Assembly (NCBI RefSeq): GCF_900119145.1
Contig: NZ_FPIY01000001.1
Span: 434,001 to 498,000, forward strand
Direction: 5' to 3'
Length of the DNA stretch: 64,000 bases
DNA from: Cellulophaga fucicola
GTDB taxonomy: Bacteria; Bacteroidota; Bacteroidia; Flavobacteriales; Flavobacteriaceae
In this document: positions 28,617-36,454 of the stretch, in pieces
Layout: every line of letters starts with the position of its first letter
How positions within the stretch are numbered: position 1 is the first letter of the stretch
The notes under the pieces: generated by a model
Database searches by the model: none
Told to the model about the DNA's origin: nothing
Seen by the model: the letters and a program-made list of their open reading frames with translations, nothing else
Translations under genes and position numbers: made by a program

Positions 28617-29027
28617 ATGGAAACTATAGAGAAACACTTAGAAAAAAAAGGAATTAGGGTAACAGCAATGAGACTCTTAATTTATAAGTTTTTAGCAGAA
28701 AAAAAGAGCGCTGTTACACTTAGTGATATAGAAAACGCTTTTGATAAAGTAGATAGAACTACGTTATATAGAACAGTAAAAACGTTTGAAAGTAAAGGTG
28801 TTGTTCATCAAATAAATGATGGTTCTACGGGAACTAAATATGCTTTATGCGAAACAAATTGTAAGTGCGAACTGGAAACAGATTTGCACTTACACTTTCA
28901 TTGTAACAATTGTGAAGAAACGGTCTGTTTAACAGATCATAAAATTCCACAAATAAAAGTTCCAGATGGCTTTATTGCAGAAAATGCAAATTTGGTAGTA
29001 AAAGGAATATGTAACAAATGTAGTTAA
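28617..29027 (+). CDS. Fur-family metal-responsive transcriptional repressor
   Basis: A 136-residue Fur-family protein: winged helix with DRTTLYRTVKTFESKGVVHQI (about 46-66), then the dimer/metal domain with HLHFH at 91-95, Cys96-x2-Cys99 and the C-terminal Cys132-x2-Cys135. The two CxxC pairs are the structural zinc site. Its place between the pump adaptor and the P-type ATPase suggests it senses the exported metal (zinc or cadmium), so it may be Zur-like. The two TGCAA...TTGCA boxes are its likely operators. Specificity cannot be fixed from sequence. Confidence 0.92.
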   Translation: METIEKHLEKKGIRVTAMRLLIYKFLAEKKSAVTLSDIENAFDKVDRTTLYRTVKTFESKGVVHQINDGSTGTKYALCETNCKCELETDLHLHFHCNNCEETVCLTDHKIPQIKVPDGFIAENANLVVKGICNKCS

Positions 29028-29033
29028 GTCCAA

Positions 29034-29048
29034 TGCACTATTGTTGCA
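29034..29048. promoter_or_regulatory. Second operator candidate (TGCACTATTGTTGCA) before the P-type ATPase
   Basis: It matches the reverse complement of the box at 22640-22654 at 13 of 15 positions and ends 24 bases before the ATG, the same spacing as the first box. This suggests an internal promoter controlled by the same regulator. Confidence 0.6.
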
Positions 29049-29072
29049 CGTATATTTTATAGAAATTTGAAT

Positions 29073-31010
29073 ATGAAAGAGAGAAAAGAGTTAAAAGATC
29101 TAGAAAAAAATACACACAACCATACACATAATCACAGTCATTCTAATACAAATTTTGGTATAAAAGTATATATACCAGCAATAGTTAGTTTTGCTATGCT
29201 GTTTATTGGTATTGCAGCAGACTATTTTAACTTTGTTTCCTTTTTTAAAGGATGGGTACGAGTAATTTGGTATACAATTGCTTATTTACCGGTAGGTTTA
29301 CCAGTTGTAAAAGAAGGCTGGTTAAGTATAAAAAAAGGAAATTATTTTACAGAATTTTTACTAATGTCTATTGCTACAATAGGCGCTTTTGCAATAGGAG
29401 AATATCCAGAAGGTGTTGCTGTAATGCTTTTTTATGCTGTTGGTGAGCTGTTCCAAAGTGCAGCGGTAACAAGAGCAAAAAGCAATATACAAGCATTGTT
29501 AGATGTTAGGCCTAAAGAAGCCTTAGTGTTTAGAGATAACGAATATGTTTCTGTTTCACCAGATGATATAAAAATAGGGGAAACAATACAGGTAAGATCT
29601 GGAGAAAAAGTACCTGTAGATGGTATGTTGTTGTCTGTTAAAGCATCTTTAAATACAGCTGCTATAACGGGAGAAAGTAAACCAGATACAATTGGTGTAA
29701 ATGATGCAGTGTATGCAGGTAGTATTAATTTACAAGACTTAATAGAGATAAAAGCTACTAAAGAATTTAAAGATAGCTCTATAGCGCGTATTTTAGAGTT
29801 GGTTCAAAATGCTACGGATCGTAAATCTAAAACCGAATTATTTATTAGAAAATTTGCAAAAGTCTACACACCAATTGTTGTGTTTTTGGCTATTGGTTTA
29901 ACCTTTTTTCCGTACTTTTTTACAGATAATTATGTATTTAAAGATTGGTTGTATAGAGCACTAATTTTCTTGGTTATATCTTGTCCTTGTGCATTGGTTA
30001 TTTCTATTCCTTTGGGTTATTTTGGAGGATTAGGAGCAGCATCTAAAAATGGAATTCTATTTAAAGGAGCTTCCTTTTTGGATACAATGGCAAAGGTAAA
30101 TACATTGGTTATGGATAAAACGGGGACCATAACAAAAGGTGTGTTTAAAATTCAGGAAATCCATACTTTAATTATGGAAGAAAAAGAAATGATGCAATAT
30201 TTATTAGCATTAGAAGCTACATCTACACACCCAATAGCACAAGCACTTTTAGATTATCCGTTAGATGAAACGTTTAAAGCAGTAGATACTCAGGAAATTG
30301 CAGGAAAAGGCTTAAAAGGTATTGTTAATAATAAAAAAGTTTTGGTAGGTAACGCGGCCTTATTATTAGACTATAAAATAGATGCATTAACAGAGATAGA
30401 GGATGTTGTAGAATCTAGTGTTTTAATAGCAATAGATGGCCAATTTGCAGGTTATGTTATTATCGCAGATGAAATTAAAGAAGACGCAAAAGAGACTATT
30501 TCTGAAGCTTATAAAGTTGGCGTAAAAGATTTTTATATGTTTTCTGGAGATAGAGATTCTATTACTAAAAAAGTAGCAAAAGAAATTAATGTTCTAAGAG
30601 CTAAAGGTGGTTTATTACCAGAGCAGAAACTTAAAGAAGTTGAAGAAATTATGACCAACCCCAATGCTGTTGTAGCTTTTGTTGGTGATGGTATTAATGA
30701 TGCTCCTGTGCTTGCTGTTAGTGATGTTGGTATTGCAATGGGTGGTTTAGGTAGTGATGTGGCTATAGAAACAGCAGATGTTATTATTCAAACAGATCAG
30801 CCATCTAAAATTGTACAAGCCATAAAGATTGGTAAATCTACAAGAATAATAGTTTGGCAAAATATAGCATTAGCTTTTGGAGTAAAACTAATTGTTTTAC
30901 TTTTAGGTGCGGGTGGTTTAGCAACAATGTGGGCAGCCGTTTTTGCAGATGTTGGTGTAGCTTTACTAGCTATTTTAAATGCAGTTAGATTGCAACGAAT
31001 GAAGTGGTAA
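29073..31010 (+). CDS. Heavy-metal P1B-type ATPase (Zn/Cd/Pb exporting kind)
   Basis: A 645-residue P1B ATPase. The N-terminus is His-rich (HNHTHNHSHS, about residues 15-24) in place of an HMA domain. Visible: the TGES actuator loop (AAITGESKPD), CPC at 304-306 in transmembrane helix 6, phosphorylation Asp348 in DKTGT, HP locus STHPIAQAL and GDGINDAP. The last helix has FADVGVALLAILNAVRL, whose Asp matches the Zn-binding Asp of ZntA-type pumps. A TTG at 29067 would add two residues, but the ATG at 29073 is preferred. It moves metal from cytoplasm to periplasm, where the RND system can finish export. Confidence 0.94.
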   Translation: MKERKELKDLEKNTHNHTHNHSHSNTNFGIKVYIPAIVSFAMLFIGIAADYFNFVSFFKGWVRVIWYTIAYLPVGLPVVKEGWLSIKKGNYFTEFLLMSIATIGAFAIGEYPEGVAVMLFYAVGELFQSAAVTRAKSNIQALLDVRPKEALVFRDNEYVSVSPDDIKIGETIQVRSGEKVPVDGMLLSVKASLNTAAITGESKPDTIGVNDAVYAGSINLQDLIEIKATKEFKDSSIARILELVQNATDRKSKTELFIRKFAKVYTPIVVFLAIGLTFFPYFFTDNYVFKDWLYRALIFLVISCPCALVISIPLGYFGGLGAASKNGILFKGASFLDTMAKVNTLVMDKTGTITKGVFKIQEIHTLIMEEKEMMQYLLALEATSTHPIAQALLDYPLDETFKAVDTQEIAGKGLKGIVNNKKVLVGNAALLLDYKIDALTEIEDVVESSVLIAIDGQFAGYVIIADEIKEDAKETISEAYKVGVKDFYMFSGDRDSITKKVAKEINVLRAKGGLLPEQKLKEVEEIMTNPNAVVAFVGDGINDAPVLAVSDVGIAMGGLGSDVAIETADVIIQTDQPSKIVQAIKIGKSTRIIVWQNIALAFGVKLIVLLLGAGGLATMWAAVFADVGVALLAILNAVRLQRMKW

Positions 31011-31055
31011 TTAAAAATAAGCAACAGCAGAAATACAAATGTATTATAACGTATA

Positions 31056-31559
31056 ATGGATTTTAAAGAACAATGCACACAACTAGCTAGTTGGGTAAGC
31101 TTAAGTAATGGAATTCCTTTAACTCAATTAGGGGAAGAAGCAAATAGCTTTATTCGTTACAGACATATTACAAAACAAGAAATAGTAGATTTTGAGGAAA
31201 CTAACAATGTAAAGTTACCTCAAGATTATAGTTTCTTTTTAGAAACGATTGGTGAGGCCGACTTATTTATTCCTTGGGGATTTAAAGTTATATCACCACA
31301 AAAATATTTAGAAAACGCAAGTAGTACTTTTAAGAATTACGGAGAAGATCCTTTTCCCAAGATTTTAATTGTAATTAATACCGTATCTGGTGAAATGGGA
31401 GGGTTTATTCTTGATGAATCTAAACGCGAGTACACCACTTTTGCATTATTTAGAGCGGAAGTTCCTTTAGAGCATTGGCTAGAAGATAACGACTCTTATG
31501 AAAGTTTTAGTGCTTGGTTATTAGAAGAGGTCAACGATTTATTAGATGCTTATTTCTAA
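31056..31559 (+). CDS. SMI1/KNR4 (SUKH) family protein
   Basis: A 167-residue SUKH-fold protein. The conserved core is present: ITKQEIVDFEETNNVKLPQDYSFFLETIGEADLF (about 37-70), then WGFKVISPQKYL and ILIVINTVSGEMGGFILDES. SUKH proteins often act as immunity proteins against contact-dependent or polymorphic toxins, but many solitary ones are of unknown role. No toxin is encoded near by. It lies 45 bp after the P-type ATPase and before an unknown gene in the same direction. Confidence 0.85.
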   Translation: MDFKEQCTQLASWVSLSNGIPLTQLGEEANSFIRYRHITKQEIVDFEETNNVKLPQDYSFFLETIGEADLFIPWGFKVISPQKYLENASSTFKNYGEDPFPKILIVINTVSGEMGGFILDESKREYTTFALFRAEVPLEHWLEDNDSYESFSAWLLEEVNDLLDAYF

Positions 31560-31611
31560 AATAGATTAAGTTTAATATATTTAACTACTCTTAATATCTA
31601 AGTCTTTTCAA

Positions 31612-32706
31612 ATGAAAAATATTGATAAAATAACTCCTTTTACAGTTTCAACATCAGAATCTAGTTTTGGTGTATTAACAACCTTAACGGTTAAAAATGA
31701 AGTATCCGTAAAAAAGAGTATATCTTGTAAGGAGCAGACGCTATTTGCAAGTAATATTTATAATGAAGACGATGGTTATAATCTGGTGTATACTGTTATA
31801 GATGACACAGGAAAAGCAGAAAGTTTTATAGAAGATGATGGTATTTTGCCAACCTTGTTTTTAAGCCCAGATTTAGAAAATTATGTATCTGTTATTCCTT
31901 ATCATCCAGATAAAGAATTAGAAATTAGTATTCCGCTTTTTAATAGAGAAAATACAGATTTACCTAAAGGTAATAGACCTTTTATAGGTGATTTTATAGG
32001 TGTTTCTAATCAGTTTTCAATTTTTTATGATGTAGATATTTGGGACGACAAAAAACCTGATAAGCTTTTAGCAATAGAATTTAAAAATGGTGTTCTTAAG
32101 AAAAAGCACAATAAAAAAGTACCACTCCCTAGAAACAATAATATATATATTAATGCTAATGAAATTCACTTACTTTCTAGTAGTGGTAATACTTGGCTGC
32201 ATAGACAAATAGATGAAAAAGGAGTAGAGGTAAAAAGTAGAGCGTTAAAAGCAACTACAAATTATTTTTGGCAAATTATTAGTTTATCTTTTGAGTCTAA
32301 CTCTTATGTTTTATATGAAAAAAAGGGTAAGATTAGTATTGAGACTATAACTGTAGATAACGTTTGTACTTCGAAAGCTATAATAGATATTAAAGATGAG
32401 TTTTTTAATACGTGGCAGCCAGAACAAATTAGTGATAACACTTGCGTTATAAGGTTTAATACAGAATTTGGTAATGGTTGGTTGACTATAAAAAATGATG
32501 AAGTTTTAGAACTTTTTTATAGTAAAGACGCTAAAGGGTATAAGAATTTAATCAGTGGTGATGTCTTAGAGTTTGAAGAACCTAATTTGATTATATCTAG
32601 CATTAATAAAACTAAAGAAAACGGCTATGCAGTTGTTTTTTATCCTTCCGTAGACGGAAAAGAAAAGAATAAAAAGATACTGATTTTTCAAAGGCAGTTA
32701 GAATAA
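31612..32706 (+). CDS. Hypothetical protein
   Basis: A 364-residue predicted cytoplasmic protein with no signal peptide or membrane helix. The sequence is rich in beta strands with repeated short hydrophobic segments separated by polar turns, possibly a propeller-like fold (e.g. YNLVYTVIDDTGK, FSIFYDVDIWDDK, NTWLHRQIDEKG). No motif that I recognise. It follows the SUKH gene by 52 bp on the same strand and precedes a Crp/Fnr regulator. Codon use looks like its neighbours. Confidence 0.7.
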   Translation: MKNIDKITPFTVSTSESSFGVLTTLTVKNEVSVKKSISCKEQTLFASNIYNEDDGYNLVYTVIDDTGKAESFIEDDGILPTLFLSPDLENYVSVIPYHPDKELEISIPLFNRENTDLPKGNRPFIGDFIGVSNQFSIFYDVDIWDDKKPDKLLAIEFKNGVLKKKHNKKVPLPRNNNIYINANEIHLLSSSGNTWLHRQIDEKGVEVKSRALKATTNYFWQIISLSFESNSYVLYEKKGKISIETITVDNVCTSKAIIDIKDEFFNTWQPEQISDNTCVIRFNTEFGNGWLTIKNDEVLELFYSKDAKGYKNLISGDVLEFEEPNLIISSINKTKENGYAVVFYPSVDGKEKNKKILIFQRQLE

Positions 32707-32742
32707 TAAAATAAAAGTATTTTTATATTTAATACATTGATT

Positions 32743-33336
32743 ATGCTACAAAACTTTAAAACATATCTTTTTGATAAAATGGGAGTAGATGCTATAGCCT
32801 ATGAGCAATTAGAGCCTTACATTAAAAGCAGGGTTGTTCTAAAGGGAGAACAGCTTTTAATAGCTGGAGATGTTTGTAAACACACGTTTTATGTAGAAAA
32901 AGGATTGCTTCGTCTTTATGGTTTAGATGAAAACGGAAAAGAAAATGTATTACAATTTGCTACTGAAAATTGGTTGGTAAGCGATAGAGATAGCGTTTAT
33001 TTTAAAGAGCCATCAATCTATTATATAGATGCTTTAGAGAAAACAGTAGTGGTTTTATTAGATGAAGAGTTTATAGAATTATTAGCAGAGCTAACACCAT
33101 CATTTAGGAAAAATAATGAAAAATTACTGCACAATCATATTAGACATTTAAACAGAAGAGTACATTTACTTTTGGGAGCTTCTGCCAAAACAAGATATCT
33201 TGAGTTTGTAAAAATGTACCCAGATGTTTTATTGCGAGCACCACAATGGATGATAGCATCTTACTTAGGTATTACCCCAGAAAGTTTAAGTAGAATACGC
33301 AAAGACTTAGCAAAACAAAATTTTACTAAATATTAG
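32743..33336 (+). CDS. Crp/Fnr-family transcriptional regulator
   Basis: A 197-residue protein with an N-terminal cyclic-nucleotide-binding-like jelly roll (ILIAGD-type strand LLIAGDVCKHTFYVEKGLLRLYGLDENGKE, about 35-75) and a C-terminal helix-turn-helix (QWMIASYLGITPESLSRIRKDL). There is no Fnr-type Cys cluster, and the classical cAMP-contact residues are not evident, so the ligand is unknown. A TTG at 32737 is possible, but the ATG at 32743 fits the family better. It converges on the pirin genes. Confidence 0.87.
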   Translation: MLQNFKTYLFDKMGVDAIAYEQLEPYIKSRVVLKGEQLLIAGDVCKHTFYVEKGLLRLYGLDENGKENVLQFATENWLVSDRDSVYFKEPSIYYIDALEKTVVVLLDEEFIELLAELTPSFRKNNEKLLHNHIRHLNRRVHLLLGASAKTRYLEFVKMYPDVLLRAPQWMIASYLGITPESLSRIRKDLAKQNFTKY

Positions 33337-33351
33337 TTTTCTCGCTCCCTA

Positions 33352-34065
33352 TTAAAATTCCATAGGAACTTCCATTAGTAAAATTTTACTGTCTTTAGTA
33401 GCTTTTATTTCTATAGTATCTACATCCCAAAGTCCAAAACCATCTCTTTTCTGTAATTTTTGACCTTCTATTTCTATAGCACCCTCTAAAATAAAAGCAT
33501 AAACACCATTGTTAGGCATATGTAATTTATAATTAGAAGTAGTCTCTTTAGAAAAATCACCTAAACTAAACCAAGCATCTTGATGCGCCCAAACACCAGC
33601 ATCGTTTTTATTAGGGGATAAGACTTGGTATAATTCGTTTTCTTTTTGTAATTCTATTGTAGAAATTTGATCGTATCGTGGAGTAACATTTACTTTATTA
33701 GGTATTACCCATATTTGTAAAAACTGTACAGCTTTATCTCTGTTTTTGTTATACTCGCTATGAGTTACACCTGTACCTGCGCTCATAATTTGAATATCTC
33801 CTTGTTTAATTACAGTGGAGTTTCCCATATTATCTTGATGTTGTAAATCACCCTCTAGAGGTATAGATATAATTTCCATATTTTGATGAGGATGTGCACC
33901 AAAACCTCGACCTTCACTCACGGTATCGTCATTTAATACACGTAATGCACCAAAATTCATTCGTTCTGCATCTTGGTAATTTGCAAAGCTAAAGCTATGG
34001 TAGCTGTTTAACCAACCGTGATTAGCGTGTCCTCTTGTGTCTGCTTTATGTAATATAGTTTTCAT
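33352..34065 (-). CDS. Pirin-family protein (bicupin), short form
   Basis: A 237-residue pirin of the YhhW type. Cupin metal ligands are visible in GFGAHPHQNMEIISIP (His58, His60) and GTGVTHSEYN (His and Glu). It starts with the pirin opening RGHANHGWLNSYHSFSFANY. YhhW-like pirins act as quercetin 2,3-dioxygenases in vitro; physiological role is unclear. The start is 12 bp after the stop of a second pirin, which points to one operon with that gene and the acetyltransferase. Confidence 0.9.
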   Translation of the reverse strand: MKTILHKADTRGHANHGWLNSYHSFSFANYQDAERMNFGALRVLNDDTVSEGRGFGAHPHQNMEIISIPLEGDLQHQDNMGNSTVIKQGDIQIMSAGTGVTHSEYNKNRDKAVQFLQIWVIPNKVNVTPRYDQISTIELQKENELYQVLSPNKNDAGVWAHQDAWFSLGDFSKETTSNYKLHMPNNGVYAFILEGAIEIEGQKLQKRDGFGLWDVDTIEIKATKDSKILLMEVPMEF

Positions 34066-34077
34066 AATTTACCTTTT

Positions 34078-34956
34078 TTAATCTTCTAAATAACCAAACT
34101 TGCCCATATTAAAATCGTTTATGGCTTGTTTTATTTCTTCTTTTGTATTCATTACAAACGGACCTTGAGCTGCAATAGATTCGTTAATTGGTTCTCCGCT
34201 TAGGACTAAAACAATTGCTTTTTCTGTCGCTTTAATTGTAAAGTCTTCTCCTTTGTTTTCAAACAATACAAAATGATCTGTAGCAACATTTTCTTTATCA
34301 TTTATAGTAATAGAACCCTCTATAACTAAAACAGCTGTATTGTAATTTTCAGGAAAACTAAAAGAAGCTTCTTTGTCTGTGTTTAATTTTGCATTGTACA
34401 TATGTAAAGGAGTAAATGTACTTGCAGAGCCCATTGTATTATTATAATTGCCTGCAATAACCTCTATAGTGCCCGCATTATTATCTAAAGTATGCTTGTT
34501 AATATCACTATTAGACAACCCTTGGTATTTAGGCTTACTCATTTTGTCCTTAGCAGGTAAATTAACCCAGAGTTGTACCATCTGGAATTCGCCTCCTGTT
34601 TTGCTAAATTCTTTTTCGTGGTACTCTTTGTGTAAAATACCAGATGCAGCTGTCATCCATTGTACGCCACCTTCACCAATAATACCACCACCGCCACTAC
34701 TGTCGTGATGTGCAATTTTGCCCTTGTAGGCAAGGGTTACGGTCTCAAAACCTCTGTGTGGATGTACGCCAACACCTTTTGGAGAGTCTGATGGCGGAAA
34801 ATTATATTTAGAGTTGTAGTCTAGTAAAATAAACGGACTCATACGTTCCATATCTAACCTAAATCCGCTAGGTATAAAATTATGAACTCTAAATCCGTCT
34901 CCTACAAAGTGCGGAGCTCTAGGAGTTGCTATTAATTCTATGTTTTTAGTACTCAT
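34078..34956 (-). CDS. Pirin-family protein, long form
   Basis: A 292-residue two-cupin pirin. The N-terminal cupin has GVGVHPHRGFETVTLAYKG and the metal-binding pair in SGILHKEYHE. The C-terminal pirin_C domain (about 175-280) ends with GPFVMNTKEEIKQAINDF, the standard pirin ending. Its ATG overlaps the stop of the upstream acetyltransferase by one base, so the genes are translationally coupled. Together with the YhhW-like pirin downstream it may handle a phenolic or oxidised substrate, which is inference. Confidence 0.9.
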   Translation of the reverse strand: MSTKNIELIATPRAPHFVGDGFRVHNFIPSGFRLDMERMSPFILLDYNSKYNFPPSDSPKGVGVHPHRGFETVTLAYKGKIAHHDSSGGGGIIGEGGVQWMTAASGILHKEYHEKEFSKTGGEFQMVQLWVNLPAKDKMSKPKYQGLSNSDINKHTLDNNAGTIEVIAGNYNNTMGSASTFTPLHMYNAKLNTDKEASFSFPENYNTAVLVIEGSITINDKENVATDHFVLFENKGEDFTIKATEKAIVLVLSGEPINESIAAQGPFVMNTKEEIKQAINDFNMGKFGYLED

Positions 34957-35252
34957 TATTGTAAGTTTTTATTATGAAAAACTGAGATTTTTTGATATTC
35001 AGGATGTTTATCGATATAACTTTTTATAAACGTGCAATATGGTTTTACTTTTAACTTGTTTGTAATTGCATATTCTAAAATAGACTTGGCTATAAAAGAA
35101 CCAACCCCTTTGCCAGCAAGTTCTTTAGGAACTTCTGTATGTATATAAGAAATACCACCATCAAAAAGTTTGTATTCTTCAATAGCAGTATAAGGACCAA
35201 CTTGTACCTCAAATCTGCTTTTTTCTGTGTTATTAATTAGTTTGTACTCCAT
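34956..35252 (-). CDS. Small GNAT-like (YjdJ-type) acetyltransferase
   Basis: A 98-residue minimal GCN5-like acetyltransferase. The acetyl-CoA loop is AGKGVGSFIAKSIL (about 67-80) and the preceding strand ISYIHTEVP fits the family, which ends with YPEYQKIS. These mini-GNATs have unknown acceptors. It starts at ATG 35252 with a TAAATTTG box 20 bases upstream and leads the pirin operon. Confidence 0.87.
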   Translation of the reverse strand: MEYKLINNTEKSRFEVQVGPYTAIEEYKLFDGGISYIHTEVPKELAGKGVGSFIAKSILEYAITNKLKVKPYCTFIKSYIDKHPEYQKISVFHNKNLQ

Positions 35253-35271
35253 ATCCTAATCTTATTTACAA

Positions 35272-35279
35272 CAAATTTA
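35272..35279 (-). promoter_or_regulatory. -7 box (TAAATTTG) for the acetyltransferase-pirin operon
   Basis: Minus-strand TAAATTTG matches TAnnTTTG, 20 bases before the ATG at 35252. Confidence 0.5.
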
Positions 35280-35383
35280 ATAAGCATTACACTTGTTTGC
35301 ATTGATCTATGTTAAGAACGTAATAAAAGCAACTTGTTTTGTCTATTTAGTATAGCTGTAATTCATTACTTAAAACTTATTCT

Positions 35384-35391
35384 TACTTTTG
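35384..35391 (+). promoter_or_regulatory. -7 box (TACTTTTG) for the EamA transporter
   Basis: TACTTTTG followed by CAG, identical in core to the E1 promoter, 27 bases before the ATG at 35419. Confidence 0.55.
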
Positions 35392-35418
35392 CAGAATTAA
35401 TATTTTAGCCTCTTTATA

Positions 35419-36354
35419 ATGAGTAAATCATCTAACACAACGCTAATAGTTTTAGCCTTTTTTTCAATCTATATTATATGGGGTTCTACTTATTTATTAA
35501 ATAAAATAGCAGTTACAGAGCTGCCACCTTTTATGTTAGCTTCTTTACGTTTTATATCTGCAGGAATACTTGTTTTTATAATTAGTAAATTCTTAAAATT
35601 AGAGATTAAAATCACCAAAAAGCAACTCATAAATACTGTAATAGCAGGTTTTTTATTTTTAGCTTTAGGTAATGGAGTAGTGGTATGGGCTTTACGTTAT
35701 GTAGATAGTGGTTTTGCTGCATTAGAGATATCTGCACAGCCTTTAGTTGTATTGTTATTAATGCGAATTTTACAAGGTAAAAAAATACAGCCAATGTCTA
35801 TTGTAGGTGTTATTTTGGGTGTTATAGGTGTGTACTTATTAGTGAGTCAGAAACAAGTAGTAAATCAAGAAGGTTCTTTATTAGGAATGATTATGATTTT
35901 TGTTTGTATGGTAAGTTGGTCTTATGGTAGTTTATTTGTAGCCAAATCTGACTTGCCAAAAAATTATTTTGTTAATACCGGATACCAGATGCTTTCTGGA
36001 GGTGTTTTTTTACTTATAGCAAGTTTGTTTTTTGGAGAAACCTGGTCTTTACCTACAGCGTGGCAAGGTAAAACACAACTAGCAATGATATTACTAGTTG
36101 TTTTTGGTAGTGTTGTTGCGTTTACTTCTTTTAACTATTTGCTTAAGTTTGTTTCGCCAGAAAAAGTAGCAACGTCTACTTATGTAAATCCTATTATTGC
36201 TTTGTTGTTAGGATGGTATTTTTTAGATGAAAATGTAACAGGACAATCTGTTGCTGCTGCTGTAATTCTTTTAACAGGAGTTTATTTTATAAACACGAAG
36301 AAAAAAATTATGATTTTTTCTAGATTTTCAAATCGTATAGGACGAAAGTCTTAA
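35419..36354 (+). CDS. EamA/DMT-family drug/metabolite transporter
   Basis: A 311-residue protein with ten predicted helices in two EamA repeats (about 8-145 and 155-298). Characteristic blocks: IYIIWGSTYLLNKIAV at the start, PPFMLASLRFISAGI, and in repeat two STYVNPIIALLLGWYFLDENVT. The family exports amino acids, nucleosides or other metabolites; the substrate cannot be read. It is transcribed away from the acetyltransferase-pirin operon from a close, divergent promoter. Confidence 0.9.
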   Translation: MSKSSNTTLIVLAFFSIYIIWGSTYLLNKIAVTELPPFMLASLRFISAGILVFIISKFLKLEIKITKKQLINTVIAGFLFLALGNGVVVWALRYVDSGFAALEISAQPLVVLLLMRILQGKKIQPMSIVGVILGVIGVYLLVSQKQVVNQEGSLLGMIMIFVCMVSWSYGSLFVAKSDLPKNYFVNTGYQMLSGGVFLLIASLFFGETWSLPTAWQGKTQLAMILLVVFGSVVAFTSFNYLLKFVSPEKVATSTYVNPIIALLLGWYFLDENVTGQSVAAAVILLTGVYFINTKKKIMIFSRFSNRIGRKS

Positions 36355-36433
36355 TTTTTGGGCTATACTCCTTTTTTAAAAAATTATAAGTAGTTTTTTA
36401 CCTATTTATTCGTGTAAAACGCACTAAAGAATG

Positions 36434-36441
36434 TATTTTTG
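36434..36441 (+). promoter_or_regulatory. -7 box (TATTTTTG) that fixes the start of the DEAH helicase
   Basis: An exact TAnnTTTG match just downstream of the ATG at 36431. Transcription would begin near 36447, so translation must start at 36455 or 36464, not 36431. Confidence 0.6.
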
Positions 36442-36454
36442 CACCCCAACAGAA

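Noticed and set aside
31056-32706. Toxin-immunity pair (SUKH protein plus unknown protein)
   Set aside because: The 364-residue neighbour has no secretion signal, toxin domain or polymorphic-toxin layout.
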